This document shows, in pieces, positions 42,934-52,329 of a stretch of 64,000 bases of DNA. The translations under genes and the position numbers were made by a program. The stretch lies in assembly GCF_001185345.1 (NCBI RefSeq), contig NZ_KQ236746.1:23553-87552 (forward strand), written 5' to 3'. The notes below the pieces were generated by a model. The model did not search any database, was not told where the DNA came from, and was given only the letters and a program-made list of their open reading frames with translations. Source of the DNA: Dorea sp. D27. Lineage in GTDB: Bacteria; Bacillota; Clostridia; Lachnospirales; Lachnospiraceae. Numbering within the stretch: the first letter of the stretch is position 1; each line of letters opens with the position of its first letter.

Positions 42934-43821
42934 ATGAACAGAAAACCGAGGATTTTAGGAATTGGAATCGCCACAATGGATATCTACCAATATCAGAAGC
43001 GGATGTATCCAGGCGGGAATGAGTACAATGTCGCTTACAATGCAGCGCTGCAAGGAGCCGAGGCCGGGTTTATGGGAATTTTCGCAGATGATGCTGCAGG
43101 ACATATTCTGGAGAAGACATTGACTGACGCGGGGATAGATACGAGCCATTCCCACCATGAAAAAGGATCGAGCGGATATGCGCTTGTGGATCTTAAGGAT
43201 GGGGACCGCATCTTCCGCGACTGGAACAGGCAAGGTGTGACAGACCTTTATCCCTTTACTTTTACGGAAGAGGAAATTGCGTATATTAAGACGTTTGATG
43301 CCGCCTGTATCAGCTGGGGGGCCAGAGTGAGTGCAGATAAGGTCAGGAGGCTTGCCGGAGCAGGTGTCACGGTGTGCTACGACTTTAACGATAACTTTAC
43401 GCGGGAAGATATAGAGAGCATCTCGCCGTTTATAAAATATGGCTTCTTTTCATGCAGCCATGTAAAGGAGAAGGAGACGAGGGATATCCTGAAAGAATGT
43501 GTCCGGCTCGGAGCCCGGATTGCAGTCGGGACAAGAGGCAGTGAACCGGCTGTCGCGTATGACGGCGCCAGGTACTATTCGCAGGACATTATCAAGGTGC
43601 AACCTATTGACACAATGGGTGCGGGAGATTCCTATATCAGCGCATTTCTTACGAATTATTTATCAGCGGAGGCTGACGAGCCTTTGTCTGCTGAAGATAA
43701 GATAACTGCTTCGTTAAAAAAAGCGGCAGAATTTGCAGCCGAAGTAGTAGTAAAAGACGGTTCGTTAGGTGTGGGGTACGACGTCGACCCGGAGAACCTG
43801 TCGGAGATTATTAACATCTAA
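42934..43821 (+). CDS. frlD: Fructosamine (fructoselysine) 6-kinase, PfkB family
   Basis: 295 residues, ribokinase/PfkB fold. The catalytic motif DTMGAGDS lies near residue 228 and an N-terminal GGN motif at residues 27-29. FrlD phosphorylates fructoselysine at C6. Assignment depends on the joint presence of a FrlB-type SIS deglycase, a FrlC-type epimerase and a GntR/UTRA regulator. Ribosome site CGGAGAGCC precedes ATG 42934. Confidence 0.83.
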   Translation: MNRKPRILGIGIATMDIYQYQKRMYPGGNEYNVAYNAALQGAEAGFMGIFADDAAGHILEKTLTDAGIDTSHSHHEKGSSGYALVDLKDGDRIFRDWNRQGVTDLYPFTFTEEEIAYIKTFDAACISWGARVSADKVRRLAGAGVTVCYDFNDNFTREDIESISPFIKYGFFSCSHVKEKETRDILKECVRLGARIAVGTRGSEPAVAYDGARYYSQDIIKVQPIDTMGAGDSYISAFLTNYLSAEADEPLSAEDKITASLKKAAEFAAEVVVKDGSLGVGYDVDPENLSEIINI

Positions 43822-43852
43822 TTGCCACTTGCAGAAAGGAAGGAAAGGGATT

Positions 43853-45148
43853 ATGAAGAAAAAGGTTCTAACAGTTGTTTTGATGATTGCTATGACAGCA
43901 TCGCTCATCGCCGGGTGCGGCGGCAAGGAAAAAGAGACGGATGGCGGCAAGATGAAGCTGACGTTTCTGGACAAACATCCAGAAGAAGAGTATAAAGGAT
44001 ATTTTGAACAGGCGATAGCAGATTTTGAAGACGCCCATCCAGATGTCGATATCGAGTACGAGAATATCAGTGACCAGGCTATAAAGGAGAAGCTAAGCGT
44101 GCTGGCAGCAGGCGGCGGTCTGCCGGATATATTCTTTGCATGGGGAGGAGAATGCCTGAACCGCTTCTCGCGTGCAGGGCGGATACTCGACCTTACCCCC
44201 TATATGAAGGACGACCCGGAATGGAAAGACAGCTTTCTCCCGTCATTTTTAAACAGCAGCGTGTACGACGGCAAAAATTATGCAGTGCCTTACAGAAGTT
44301 CCGTACTATATATGCTCTACAGCAGACAGGTATTTGCAGACAATGATCTCGACGTGCCGGAGACGTGGGACGAATTTATAGATGTATGCGAGAAGCTAAA
44401 GGGAAATGATGTCACCCCGATTGCATTTGGCAATTCGGACAAGTGGTACACAATGTGGTATGTAGGACAGTTCAATGCAAATTATGTAGATGCCGGTACA
44501 CGCACGAGTGATTATAATCCGGCATCCGGACAATTTGCAGATCCGGGATATACGGAATCCATACAGACATTTCTCGACCTGAACGATGAGGGGTACCTCG
44601 GGACAAATGTCAATTCACAGGATTACTATCAGGTACGTGAAGAGTTCGCGGCTGGAAGATATGGCATGATTCTGGATGCGACGAGCCAGTTCTCCTTTTA
44701 TACAGACACAATGGGTGAAAATGGTTACGGATATTTTAAGATCCCGGTTCCAAATGATGCGTCAGGTGATGAAGCTTCAAGCATCGTGACGGGGGGATCG
44801 GAGAACTATGCTGTCTCGGCGGAGTGCAAACATCCGGATGAAGCGGTTGCATTTCTCAAATTTATGACATCCAAAGAGCAGGCGCTGAAGCAGACGAAAG
44901 AGACCGGACTTCCAAATGCACTGATTGGCGGCATCACGGAGGATAATTCGGATTCCGTCACTGCGGCCGCATATGAGACCGCAGAAGACTACACCGCTAT
45001 TGCCGAATGGCTGGACCAGTGCGTGGACGGAAATGTGGCCAATACATATATGGCAAGCCTTCAGGAAGGGCTGGACGGCAAGACGGCGGAAGATATCATA
45101 GCAGATGTGCAGAAAGCGGCAAAAGAGGTCGCGGAATCGAACAAGTAA
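43853..45148 (+). CDS. ABC sugar-binding lipoprotein for fructosamines (family 1 SBP)
   Basis: 431 residues. Lipoprotein signal with lipobox LIAGCGG (Cys ~22), then a family 1 extracellular solute-binding fold of the CUT1 type. It would bind fructoselysine or related Amadori compounds. I start at ATG 43853 behind GGAAGGAAAGGG; the frame open from 43769 overlaps frlD. A G+C-rich hairpin without a T-run lies between this gene and the first permease (about 45155-45178). Escherichia coli uses the unrelated permease FrlA instead, so this is an ABC variant. Confidence 0.85.
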   Translation: MKKKVLTVVLMIAMTASLIAGCGGKEKETDGGKMKLTFLDKHPEEEYKGYFEQAIADFEDAHPDVDIEYENISDQAIKEKLSVLAAGGGLPDIFFAWGGECLNRFSRAGRILDLTPYMKDDPEWKDSFLPSFLNSSVYDGKNYAVPYRSSVLYMLYSRQVFADNDLDVPETWDEFIDVCEKLKGNDVTPIAFGNSDKWYTMWYVGQFNANYVDAGTRTSDYNPASGQFADPGYTESIQTFLDLNDEGYLGTNVNSQDYYQVREEFAAGRYGMILDATSQFSFYTDTMGENGYGYFKIPVPNDASGDEASSIVTGGSENYAVSAECKHPDEAVAFLKFMTSKEQALKQTKETGLPNALIGGITEDNSDSVTAAAYETAEDYTAIAEWLDQCVDGNVANTYMASLQEGLDGKTAEDIIADVQKAAKEVAESNK

Positions 45149-45203
45149 GAAGCGGCAGGGGAGCGGGCGTGCCCCTCCCTTACCTGAAGAGGAGGATAGT
45201 GTC

Positions 45204-46085
45204 GTGAGAAAAAAGAATCAAAGGACGGTAGGGCTATATCTCTTCCCGGCGCTTTTCATCGTAATCGTCGTATTGTATCTTCCGATTTTCATCAACCTGT
45301 ATGAGAGCTTCTTCAGCTGGGGCGCGATGACCACGAAGCATGAGTTCGTAGGCCTCGCTAATTATATCAAGATGTTTAAGGACGAGGTGTTCTACGTTGC
45401 GCTGAAGAACAACGTGATATTTATGGTGACGTCCGTCGTATTCCAGATTGGCATTTCTCTTATCATAGCAAATGTGCTGGAGTGCAAGTTCATGAGGAGG
45501 ACGCAGAACTTTTTCCGGTCCATATACTTTGTCCCGTCCCTTCTCATGGTGACGGTAGTCGGCATCGCGTTCAAGATGATTGTAAGTCCGTCAATCGGGG
45601 TTCTGAACCCACTGCTTGAACTGGCCGGGGCTGACGCATCGAAGATAGATCTGCTCGGCAATGCAGGCAGCGCCACCTATGCGATTGCGGCAATGTCCCA
45701 GTGGCAGTACATAGGATATACGGTAATCCTGTTCATCGTGGCGATACAGAATATACCAGGGGAACTTTATGAAGCGGCGGATATCGACGGCGCGAATGCA
45801 GTGAAGAAGTTTTTCTATATTACAGTGCCGGAAATCAAAGATACGATACTGATCAATACGATTATAACGGTGACAGGTTCTATCAGAGAGTATGACGAAG
45901 TATTCGTAACTACAAACGGAGGGCCCGGGTATGCGACAGAGACGCTGGCAACGTACCTGTATAAGGCAGGATTTCGGAACGACCAGATGGGGTATGCGTC
46001 TGCACTGGCATTTTTCATCTTCATTGTAACATTCATCATCGGTCTGGCGCAGATGAAGGGCTACCGCCTGGACGACCAGCAGTAG
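45204..46085 (+). CDS. ABC sugar permease 1 (MalF/UgpA-type)
   Basis: 293 residues, six membrane segments, BPD_transp_1 fold with the EAA loop AADIDGANAVKKFFYITVPE near residue 195. GTG 45204 is the start, with GAAGAGGAGG 9 bases before; the frame open from 45105 overlaps the binding-protein gene. It pairs with the next gene. The ATPase is not encoded here, as is usual for CUT1 systems that share an MsmK-type ATPase. Confidence 0.83.
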   Translation: MRKKNQRTVGLYLFPALFIVIVVLYLPIFINLYESFFSWGAMTTKHEFVGLANYIKMFKDEVFYVALKNNVIFMVTSVVFQIGISLIIANVLECKFMRRTQNFFRSIYFVPSLLMVTVVGIAFKMIVSPSIGVLNPLLELAGADASKIDLLGNAGSATYAIAAMSQWQYIGYTVILFIVAIQNIPGELYEAADIDGANAVKKFFYITVPEIKDTILINTIITVTGSIREYDEVFVTTNGGPGYATETLATYLYKAGFRNDQMGYASALAFFIFIVTFIIGLAQMKGYRLDDQQ

Positions 46086-46095
46086 GAGGGGAGAT

Positions 46096-46917
46096 ATGAA
46101 GAAGACAGTTTCACATGTGGCGGCTTATGCGCTCTTTATAGCATTTGCATTCATTATCATCCTGCCGCTCATCTGGATGATAATCACGGGATTCAAAACG
46201 AACCAGGAACTGTTCCTGTCGCCCTTTTCCCTGCCTGAACAGTGGAAGTGGGAGAATTATGTGGATGCCTGGAACCAGGGGATAGGCATCTACCTTTCTA
46301 ATAGCGTGATCATAACAGTGGGTGCGACCGTATTGTCTACATTCGTCAGCTGCCTTGCGGCATATCCGCTGGCAAGACTCAATTTCAGATCCAAAAAGCT
46401 GTGGATATATGTCATACTCGGCGGCCTCATGCTGGCGCCCCAGTCATCGGTCATCTCTTTATTTAAGATGGTAAAGATTGCGGGGCTCTATGATACAAGA
46501 ACGAGCCTCATATTGATAGACGCGGCATTCCGTATACCATTTGCTGCGTTTTTGATAATGACGTTCTACAAAAGCATCAGCTACAGCCTGGATGAGTCGG
46601 CCTATATTGATGGCGCTACGACATGGCAGATATTTGGCAAGATTATCGTGCCTCTGAGCAAGCCGATTATCGCATCCTGCGCTATCGTCAGCTTCCGGGC
46701 AGTCTGGAATGAATTGATGTTTGCAAATATTATGCTGCAGAGTACGGATAAAAAGACCGTGCCGGTGGGCCTTATGAATTTCCAGGGCATGACGACGACG
46801 AACTGGACGCTCGTCGTCGCAAGCATGGTGATAGCATCGCTTCCGCTGGTCATAGCGTTCCTGCTCCTGCAGAAGCAGTTCGTACGCGGCCTGACGGCGG
46901 GGAGCGTGAAAGGATAA
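46096..46917 (+). CDS. ABC sugar permease 2 (MalG/UgpE-type)
   Basis: 273 residues, six membrane segments, EAA loop DESAYIDGATTWQIFGKIIVP (in part) near residue 170. Ribosome site AGGAGGGGAGAT precedes ATG 46096, 10 bases after permease 1. Confidence 0.85.
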   Translation: MKKTVSHVAAYALFIAFAFIIILPLIWMIITGFKTNQELFLSPFSLPEQWKWENYVDAWNQGIGIYLSNSVIITVGATVLSTFVSCLAAYPLARLNFRSKKLWIYVILGGLMLAPQSSVISLFKMVKIAGLYDTRTSLILIDAAFRIPFAAFLIMTFYKSISYSLDESAYIDGATTWQIFGKIIVPLSKPIIASCAIVSFRAVWNELMFANIMLQSTDKKTVPVGLMNFQGMTTTNWTLVVASMVIASLPLVIAFLLLQKQFVRGLTAGSVKG

Positions 46918-46924
46918 GTGAGGA

Positions 46925-47758
46925 ATGAAGCATTTGAAGGAGTCTCAGATATTAACATCGAATTATCCATATTATAAATATTCTTTAGATTTTGCATTAG
47001 ATTCATTAAGAAGGATGGAGGCCGGGCCGGTCGAATTCTATGCGTGTTATCCCCACTTTCATCTTGATGATGTGGATTACTGGGATGTGAAGAGGATAAC
47101 GAAGAAGCTGGCCCATAACAAGCTGAATGTAGTCTGCTTTACCCCGGAGCAGTGCCTGTATCCTGTCAACATCGCAGCACGTGATATCAATGCAAGGAAA
47201 AGGAGCATGGACGTATTTAAGAAAGCAATCCGGTACGGCGCGGAGATGGGGGCGGAGTATATCGTCACGCTGGCGGGGTATGGGATGCTGGACGAGGACG
47301 AATCCTCCGTCTGGGACAGGTCTGCGGAGTCGCTGGGGATACTGGGAGAGATGGCGGGCAGCTACGGCGTGAAGCTGGTACTGGAGACAGCGCCGAGAGA
47401 ATATACGACGACCCATAATTCAAAAGATGTCGTACGCATGATTCGTGATGCCGGCGCTTCTGCAGTCAGAGGGATGATAGATACAGCGACGCTCGGATTT
47501 TCAGGTGAGACTATGGAGCAGGCGATTGCAGATCTGGAAGGCCATCTGGCACATGTACATGTGGCGGACGGCATCCCCAATGGACATCTGATACTGGGGG
47601 AGGGCAGCCTGGATATACAGGATATGCTAAAGAAGCTGGACGATGTGGGTTATAAGGGTCCCCTCAGCCTGGAGATACTGAACGACAAGTATATGCGTCA
47701 TCCGCATGAGGCGATGGAGACCTCTTATAAAAGGTTAAAAGAATATATTTCAAAATAA
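46925..47758 (+). CDS. frlC: Fructoselysine 3-epimerase-like protein (xylose isomerase-like TIM barrel)
   Basis: 277 residues of the AP-endonuclease-2/sugar phosphate isomerase fold. Metal-binding acidic positions fit VLETAPR near residue 158, MIDTATL near 188, HVHVADG near 215 and LEIL near 250. FrlC interconverts psicoselysine and fructoselysine, so the operon may use both diastereomers. Assigned by fold and operon context. Confidence 0.78.
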   Translation: MKHLKESQILTSNYPYYKYSLDFALDSLRRMEAGPVEFYACYPHFHLDDVDYWDVKRITKKLAHNKLNVVCFTPEQCLYPVNIAARDINARKRSMDVFKKAIRYGAEMGAEYIVTLAGYGMLDEDESSVWDRSAESLGILGEMAGSYGVKLVLETAPREYTTTHNSKDVVRMIRDAGASAVRGMIDTATLGFSGETMEQAIADLEGHLAHVHVADGIPNGHLILGEGSLDIQDMLKKLDDVGYKGPLSLEILNDKYMRHPHEAMETSYKRLKEYISK

Positions 47759-47777
47759 ACAGTTAAGGAGACAAGTC

Positions 47778-48758
47778 ATGGAAATCAGGGAGATTATTGA
47801 AAAAATTGCAAAAGATAAAGAGGAGTACGGAGGCATTAAAAGTGTCGTATGGCTGGCAGCAGGGGGTTCTAACGGCGGCAACTATCCGGCGCAGTATTTT
47901 ATGGATCGGGAGTCAAAGACCATCCGTTCCCAGATGTTCACAAGCAATGAATTCGTATACGCGGCACCGAGATTTGTCGATGAGAATACGGTAGCTGTCG
48001 TAACCTCTATGAGAGGGACACCGGAAACATGTGTTGCGGCACAGGTGGCCAAAGACTTGGGAGCGACGACAATCGGGCTGTATGTACAGGAGTCGCTTCT
48101 GACAGAGACGTGCGACTACAATATCAGATATGACAGCATCATGTTTGATGAATCCGATCAGAGCAGGACGAATGCAGCGCTCGGGATGCGGATAGCAATT
48201 GACATCGTGGATGTCATGGAAGGATATGAGCATTATGCGGACGCTATGGCGGCATATGAGATTCTCGATAAAGTGTATAACGACGCTAAGGCATACTGCA
48301 TGCCCCTCGCAGAAAAGTGGGCCGGAAAGAACAAAGAGGAGCATGTGATCACCGTTATGGCAAGCGGTCCCGCCTATGCCGCAGGCTATATCTTCTCGAT
48401 ATGTAATATCATGGAGATGCTGCAGATTCAGTCCCCTACGATAAACTGCTGTGAATTCTTCCACGGTCCGTTTGAAGTGCTGGATAAGAACGAGTCGTTT
48501 TTCCTTCTCGTTTCGGAGGGGAGGACGAGGAGAGCGGATGAAAGAGCCGTCAAGTTCTTAAAAGAATACGGGGGGGATAAGGTATATATTCTGGATGCGA
48601 AAGAGATAGGCATCAACAGATTCAAAGATTCTGTTGCGGAGTATTTCAACCATATGCTATTCTCTCCAATATTAAATAACACATACATGAAGCAGCTTTC
48701 CGCAGCGGCTAAGATTGACTATATGACACGCCGGTATATGTGGAAAGTACAGTATTAG
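47778..48758 (+). CDS. frlB: Fructoselysine-6-phosphate deglycase (SIS domain)
   Basis: 326 residues with two SIS sugar-isomerase domains, as in FrlB and the isomerase half of GlmS. The first shows WLAAGGSNGGNYPAQYF near residue 25 and the second VMASGPAYAAGYIF near 195. FrlB cleaves fructoselysine 6-phosphate to glucose 6-phosphate and lysine. The glutaminase half of GlmS is missing, and the kinase and epimerase partners are present, so FrlB is favoured. Ribosome site TTAAGGAGACAAG precedes ATG 47778. Confidence 0.83.
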   Translation: MEIREIIEKIAKDKEEYGGIKSVVWLAAGGSNGGNYPAQYFMDRESKTIRSQMFTSNEFVYAAPRFVDENTVAVVTSMRGTPETCVAAQVAKDLGATTIGLYVQESLLTETCDYNIRYDSIMFDESDQSRTNAALGMRIAIDIVDVMEGYEHYADAMAAYEILDKVYNDAKAYCMPLAEKWAGKNKEEHVITVMASGPAYAAGYIFSICNIMEMLQIQSPTINCCEFFHGPFEVLDKNESFFLLVSEGRTRRADERAVKFLKEYGGDKVYILDAKEIGINRFKDSVAEYFNHMLFSPILNNTYMKQLSAAAKIDYMTRRYMWKVQY

Positions 48759-48769
48759 AGGTATCTGCA

Positions 48770-49372
48770 TTGGACAATCCTATTATCATAAGAATCCTGA
48801 CCCGTATTTTTGACCTCATAGTTTTGAATATGCTGTGGCTCGTCTGCTCTGTCCCGCTTGTAACGATAGGGGCATCCACGACAGCTCTATATTCGGTTAT
48901 GCTGAAAATCGTGGCAGGCGAGGAAGGCTACATCATGAAAGACTTTTTTAAAGCCTTCCGTGTAAGCTTCAGGCAGAGCACAGCCATGTGGCTCATACTG
49001 CTTATGGCAGGCACCGCGCTCGGGGCAGATATTGTAATGTTCCAGAGGGCATCAGGCCCCGCCCTGGCAGGGCTGGCGGTGTTCTATATCATTGCATTTT
49101 TTTATGCAATCGAAGTCATATTCGTATTTCCGTTGATTGCAAAGTTTGAAAACTCGACAGGAAATATGCTGAAGAATGCCATACTGATTCCGGCCTCCCG
49201 GCTGCCGTTCGCCGCGGCTGTCCTCGTCATGACAGGCGCGTGCCTTGCCCTTACCTTCCTGAACTATACTACGATTATGGTGGGCGCGGCAGTGTGGGGC
49301 ATAATCGGAGTGGCTCTGCTTGCATATGTGAATTCCATCTTTATCCGAAAGATGATAGAACCATACATATAA
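48770..49372 (+). CDS. YesL-like (DUF624) membrane protein
   Basis: 200 residues with five membrane segments. The DUF624/YesL family accompanies CUT1 sugar ABC operons but its function is unknown to me. The start TTG 48770 has AGAGGT 8 bases before and lies 12 bases after the frlB stop, while GTG 48740 lies inside frlB without a site. Last gene of the frl operon. Confidence 0.78.
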   Translation: MDNPIIIRILTRIFDLIVLNMLWLVCSVPLVTIGASTTALYSVMLKIVAGEEGYIMKDFFKAFRVSFRQSTAMWLILLMAGTALGADIVMFQRASGPALAGLAVFYIIAFFYAIEVIFVFPLIAKFENSTGNMLKNAILIPASRLPFAAAVLVMTGACLALTFLNYTTIMVGAAVWGIIGVALLAYVNSIFIRKMIEPYI

Positions 49373-49376
49373 AATC

Positions 49377-49428
49377 AGGTCAGCCATTCTATAATGCTTG
49401 ATTCCATTAGAGAATGGCTGACCTTTTT
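49377..49428. terminator. Terminator at the end of the frl operon
   Basis: AGGTCAGCCATTCT pairs with AGAATGGCTGACCT, a 14-bp perfect stem, followed by T5. Confidence 0.85.
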
Positions 49429-49455
49429 CCCCTGCTTTTTCACTGTCCATGTTCA

Positions 49456-49827
49456 CTACGGTATATTGATACGCACAGGAGTATCGGATATTTTTGCATA
49501 TGAAATAACTTCAAATGAGGCATCTGGCCGGTAAATCTTACGGTCTGCTGATATGATGCTGGTATCCGAGTCATTTAAGGTAAAGATATTCTCACCGGCT
49601 TCTGTATAAGTTCCCTCTTCGAGTATCTTTGATTGCCGGTACAGGCAATAAGAACCATCCTTTGTAAATGTCAGGTATTCATCTTCTTCATCTCTCCCAT
49701 CGCCCGTGCAGTACGTCCCCACAATATCATCGGAGTATTCCCTGGAAGATACATATTGGAAGATATTTATTGCCAGAGATATTAACAATAAAAACATAAG
49801 TATAGAAATGGTTACATGCTTTTTCAT
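49456..49827 (-). CDS. Small secreted or membrane-anchored protein, unknown
   Basis: 123 residues with an N-terminal hydrophobic segment (residues 5-25) without a clear lipobox, then a ~95-residue polar extracytoplasmic part with beta-rich repeats of the type YLTFTKDGSYCLY and EGTYTEAGENIFTL, typical of small YxxG/DUF-type exported proteins. I start at ATG 49827. Its ribosome site is a run of nine G (49837-49845), which also lies in-frame in a possible longer protein from 49857. Function unknown. Confidence 0.65.
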   Translation of the reverse strand: MKKHVTISILMFLLLISLAINIFQYVSSREYSDDIVGTYCTGDGRDEEDEYLTFTKDGSYCLYRQSKILEEGTYTEAGENIFTLNDSDTSIISADRKIYRPDASFEVISYAKISDTPVRINIP

Positions 49828-49898
49828 AAAATTTATCCCCCCCCCTTTTGCCATCATATGGCTTTAACCTGGTTTTGGCAAGTAATTTCATAAAATAA

Positions 49899-49927
49899 TT
49901 GAGCAGTTGCCGCTTGAATGCTATAAT
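49899..49927 (+). promoter_or_regulatory. Promoter of the cysteine desulfidase-like gene
   Basis: TTGAGC (49899-49904), 17-base spacer, TATAAT (49922-49927). Confidence 0.6.
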
Positions 49928-49985
49928 GGGAGCATAGCGTAACTACGGAAGCCAGCCGGGTATATGGAGCAAGGAGGGAAAAGGC

Positions 49986-51269
49986 ATGCAGCAGCTTACG
50001 AGACTGATTAAAGAGGATATGAGGCCGGCACTCGGGGTAACAGAACCCGGAGCGATTGCCTTTGCGGTTGCAAGGGCGAGGGAACACACGGCAGGAGAGG
50101 TCCGACGAGTACGGGTGGCGCTGAACTCGGGCATGTACAAGAATGCATTTACGTGCGGCATCCCTAATTCCGGGCATTTCGGCAATCTGTACGCTGCAGC
50201 GCTTGGAGCGGTGGCGGCAGATGCGTCACTAGGGCTGCAGTCTCTGGAACATATAACGGAAGAAGACGACGCACATGCGGCAGAGCTTGTAAAGGAAGGC
50301 CGGGTGGAGGTGGTTCTGGACCATATCGGCTCAGAGATAACGATTGACGCATCGGTCACGGCGGGACAAGATGAATGCACGGTCCATATCCGTGGAGGCC
50401 ATACAGATATCACATGCATAGAAAAAAATGGGGCCATCATTTTCAGTGCCGGAGAAGAAGCGGCAGATGAACAGGAATCTGCACAGGAGATGCCAACCAT
50501 ACACGAGTATACGCTTCACGAGATATTGGATTATGTCAGGGCTGTACAGGAAGAGGAAATCAGCTTTATTCGGGATGCGTTTACGATGAATATGGATCTT
50601 CTGGAAGAAGGGATACAGTCGCCCAAGACGAAAATCGTACATCAGCTTCTGAAAGAGAATGAGAGCAGGATCATTTCCGACGATGCGAGGAAGACCGCGC
50701 AGCTTCTCTGCAACGGTGCGATCGAGGCGAGGGTCCTTGGGCTGGCGCGGCCGGCTATGAGCATAACCGGGAGCGGCGCGCACGGAATTATCGCAACCAT
50801 GCCGCTGTTTGCGTTTTATGAAGTGAATTATGAAGTGGTGGACGACGATATCCTGCTGCGTGCGACGGCACTGAGCTACCTGATTACGATGTACATCAAA
50901 GAGTATTCCGGGAAGCTGTCGGCATTCTGCGGGTGTGGGATAGCCGCAGGTACAGGGATGGCTTGCGGGCTTGCATATATGAGAAATGCTTCTGAAGAGC
51001 AGATTACGATGGTCATCCAGAATATGGCGAGCGGGCTCACGGGCATGATTTGTGACGGAGGGAACCAGGGATGTGCCATGAAGGGAATCGTGGCCGTAGA
51101 TGCGGCGTTCCGGGCTGTGGATATGGCCATGGAACATGTATGCATCGACAACATCCATGGTATTAACGGCAAGACGCCGGAAGACACGATGCGGAATATG
51201 GGATTGATTGCATCCCCCGGCATGGTGGAGACAGAGAAGACGATAGTAGAGATAATGGAGCATAAATAA
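49986..51269 (+). CDS. cyuA: L-cysteine desulfidase / L-serine dehydratase-like protein (UPF0597, CyuA family)
   Basis: 427 residues of the YhaM/CyuA family, an iron-sulfur enzyme that converts L-cysteine to pyruvate, ammonia and sulfide. Conserved cysteines appear in FCGCGIAAGTGMACG near residue 315 and ICDGGNQGC near 350. The N-terminal GVTEPGAIAFAVARA is typical. No cysteine transporter or regulator adjoins it. Ribosome site AAGGAGGGAAAAG precedes ATG 49986. Serine-dehydratase activity cannot be excluded. Confidence 0.83.
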   Translation: MQQLTRLIKEDMRPALGVTEPGAIAFAVARAREHTAGEVRRVRVALNSGMYKNAFTCGIPNSGHFGNLYAAALGAVAADASLGLQSLEHITEEDDAHAAELVKEGRVEVVLDHIGSEITIDASVTAGQDECTVHIRGGHTDITCIEKNGAIIFSAGEEAADEQESAQEMPTIHEYTLHEILDYVRAVQEEEISFIRDAFTMNMDLLEEGIQSPKTKIVHQLLKENESRIISDDARKTAQLLCNGAIEARVLGLARPAMSITGSGAHGIIATMPLFAFYEVNYEVVDDDILLRATALSYLITMYIKEYSGKLSAFCGCGIAAGTGMACGLAYMRNASEEQITMVIQNMASGLTGMICDGGNQGCAMKGIVAVDAAFRAVDMAMEHVCIDNIHGINGKTPEDTMRNMGLIASPGMVETEKTIVEIMEHK

Positions 51270-51288
51270 TACAGAGGAGAAACGGTAC

Positions 51289-52089
51289 ATGGGTTCAGAC
51301 ACGAGGAACAAAAAGCATCACAGAGGGAGAAGAAAGAAGAAGGCAAAGAGCAGCCTTGTTACAAGTATTGTGCTGGCTGCCGCGGTAGTCGTATTTTGTG
51401 TATCGGCCTTCCAGCTGATCAAGATTGCCAAAGGCTATCTGGATGGGCGGAGCGAGTATGAGAAGATTGCAGAGCTGGCACTGAAGGATACCGATGACAA
51501 AGATAAGTTCCGGGTGGATTTCGACGAGCTTTTGAAATTGAATCCGGATACGGTGGGCTGGCTGCGTTTCCATCCGGAACCCTCTATCATAAACTATCCG
51601 GTAGTACAGGGAAAGGATAACCAGGAATATCTGCACAAGACATTTTCCGCCAACGAAAATACGCTGGGAACTATTTTCCTCAATGTAGATAACAGTAAGG
51701 ATTTTGCGGATAAAAATTCTATCATATACGGACACAGGATGAAGGACGGTTCCATGTTCCGGCATCTGTGGGATTATGATGATAAGGAATTCTACAGCAA
51801 GAATCCGTACTTTTATATCTATACGCCGGATGGCAGGGAAATTACGTATCATATCTTTGCTGCCGCGAAAGTGGGGGATACGTCCAAGGCTTATACGACA
51901 GTTTTTGGTTCAGAGGCGCAGTTTGAAGAAGTTGTCAAAAGTATGAAGGAAGCATCGTTCTATAACACGAACGTAGAGGTAGGAGGGGACGATTCGATCG
52001 TCACGCTGTCCACCTGTACGGCGGAGAGCGACGATAACCGCATGATAGTATGCGGTGTGAAAGAAAAGGAAGTGAAACTGGAGGATTGA
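51289..52089 (+). CDS. srtB: Class B sortase
   Basis: 266 residues with an N-terminal basic stretch and one membrane anchor (~23-45), then the sortase domain. Catalytic residues: His in IYGHRMKDGS near 150, Cys in TLSTCTAE near 240 and Arg in NRMIVCG near 250. It attaches surface proteins to peptidoglycan. No sorting-signal substrate gene is in the window, so this is an unlinked housekeeping-type sortase B. Its stop codon overlaps the start of the next gene. Confidence 0.9.
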   Translation: MGSDTRNKKHHRGRRKKKAKSSLVTSIVLAAAVVVFCVSAFQLIKIAKGYLDGRSEYEKIAELALKDTDDKDKFRVDFDELLKLNPDTVGWLRFHPEPSIINYPVVQGKDNQEYLHKTFSANENTLGTIFLNVDNSKDFADKNSIIYGHRMKDGSMFRHLWDYDDKEFYSKNPYFYIYTPDGREITYHIFAAAKVGDTSKAYTTVFGSEAQFEEVVKSMKEASFYNTNVEVGGDDSIVTLSTCTAESDDNRMIVCGVKEKEVKLED

Positions 52090-52091
52090 TG

Positions 52092-52280
52092 ATGGATTAT
52101 ACTTATGAAATCGGAGATATTGTCACGATGAAGAAGCAGCATCCGTGTGGAAGCAGAAAATGGGAGATTCTGCGGATAGGTGCGGATTTTCGCCTGAAGT
52201 GCCTCGGATGCGGGCATCAGATAATGATAGCCCGTAAACTAGTAGAAAAAAATACGAAGCAATTAAGGAAAAAAGCTTGA
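52092..52280 (+). CDS. DUF951 family protein
   Basis: 62 residues with KKQHPCGSRKWEILRIGADF and a C-terminal CLGCGHQIMI, the cysteine pattern of the DUF951 family common next to rpsF or parB in Firmicutes. The ATGATG at 52089-52094 offers two adjacent starts, overlapping the sortase stop. Probably binds zinc or nucleic acid; function is unknown. Confidence 0.85.
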   Translation: MDYTYEIGDIVTMKKQHPCGSRKWEILRIGADFRLKCLGCGHQIMIARKLVEKNTKQLRKKA

Positions 52281-52305
52281 AACAAGCATCATTTTATGCT
52301 ATCAT
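52277..52305 (+). promoter_or_regulatory. Promoter of the rpsF-ssb-rpsR operon
   Basis: TTGAAA (52277-52282), 17-base spacer, TATCAT (52300-52305). Confidence 0.6.
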
Positions 52306-52329
52306 ATTAAATCGTGATACATGAAATGT

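Noticed and set aside
47778..48758. GlmS (glucosamine-6-phosphate synthase)
   Set aside because: Only the SIS half is present, and the kinase, epimerase and importer neighbours fit FrlB.
50331..51311. 326-codon open frame on the minus strand
   Set aside because: It lies wholly opposite the cysteine desulfidase gene, has no ribosome site, and its protein has no recognisable fold; it is a shadow of codon bias.
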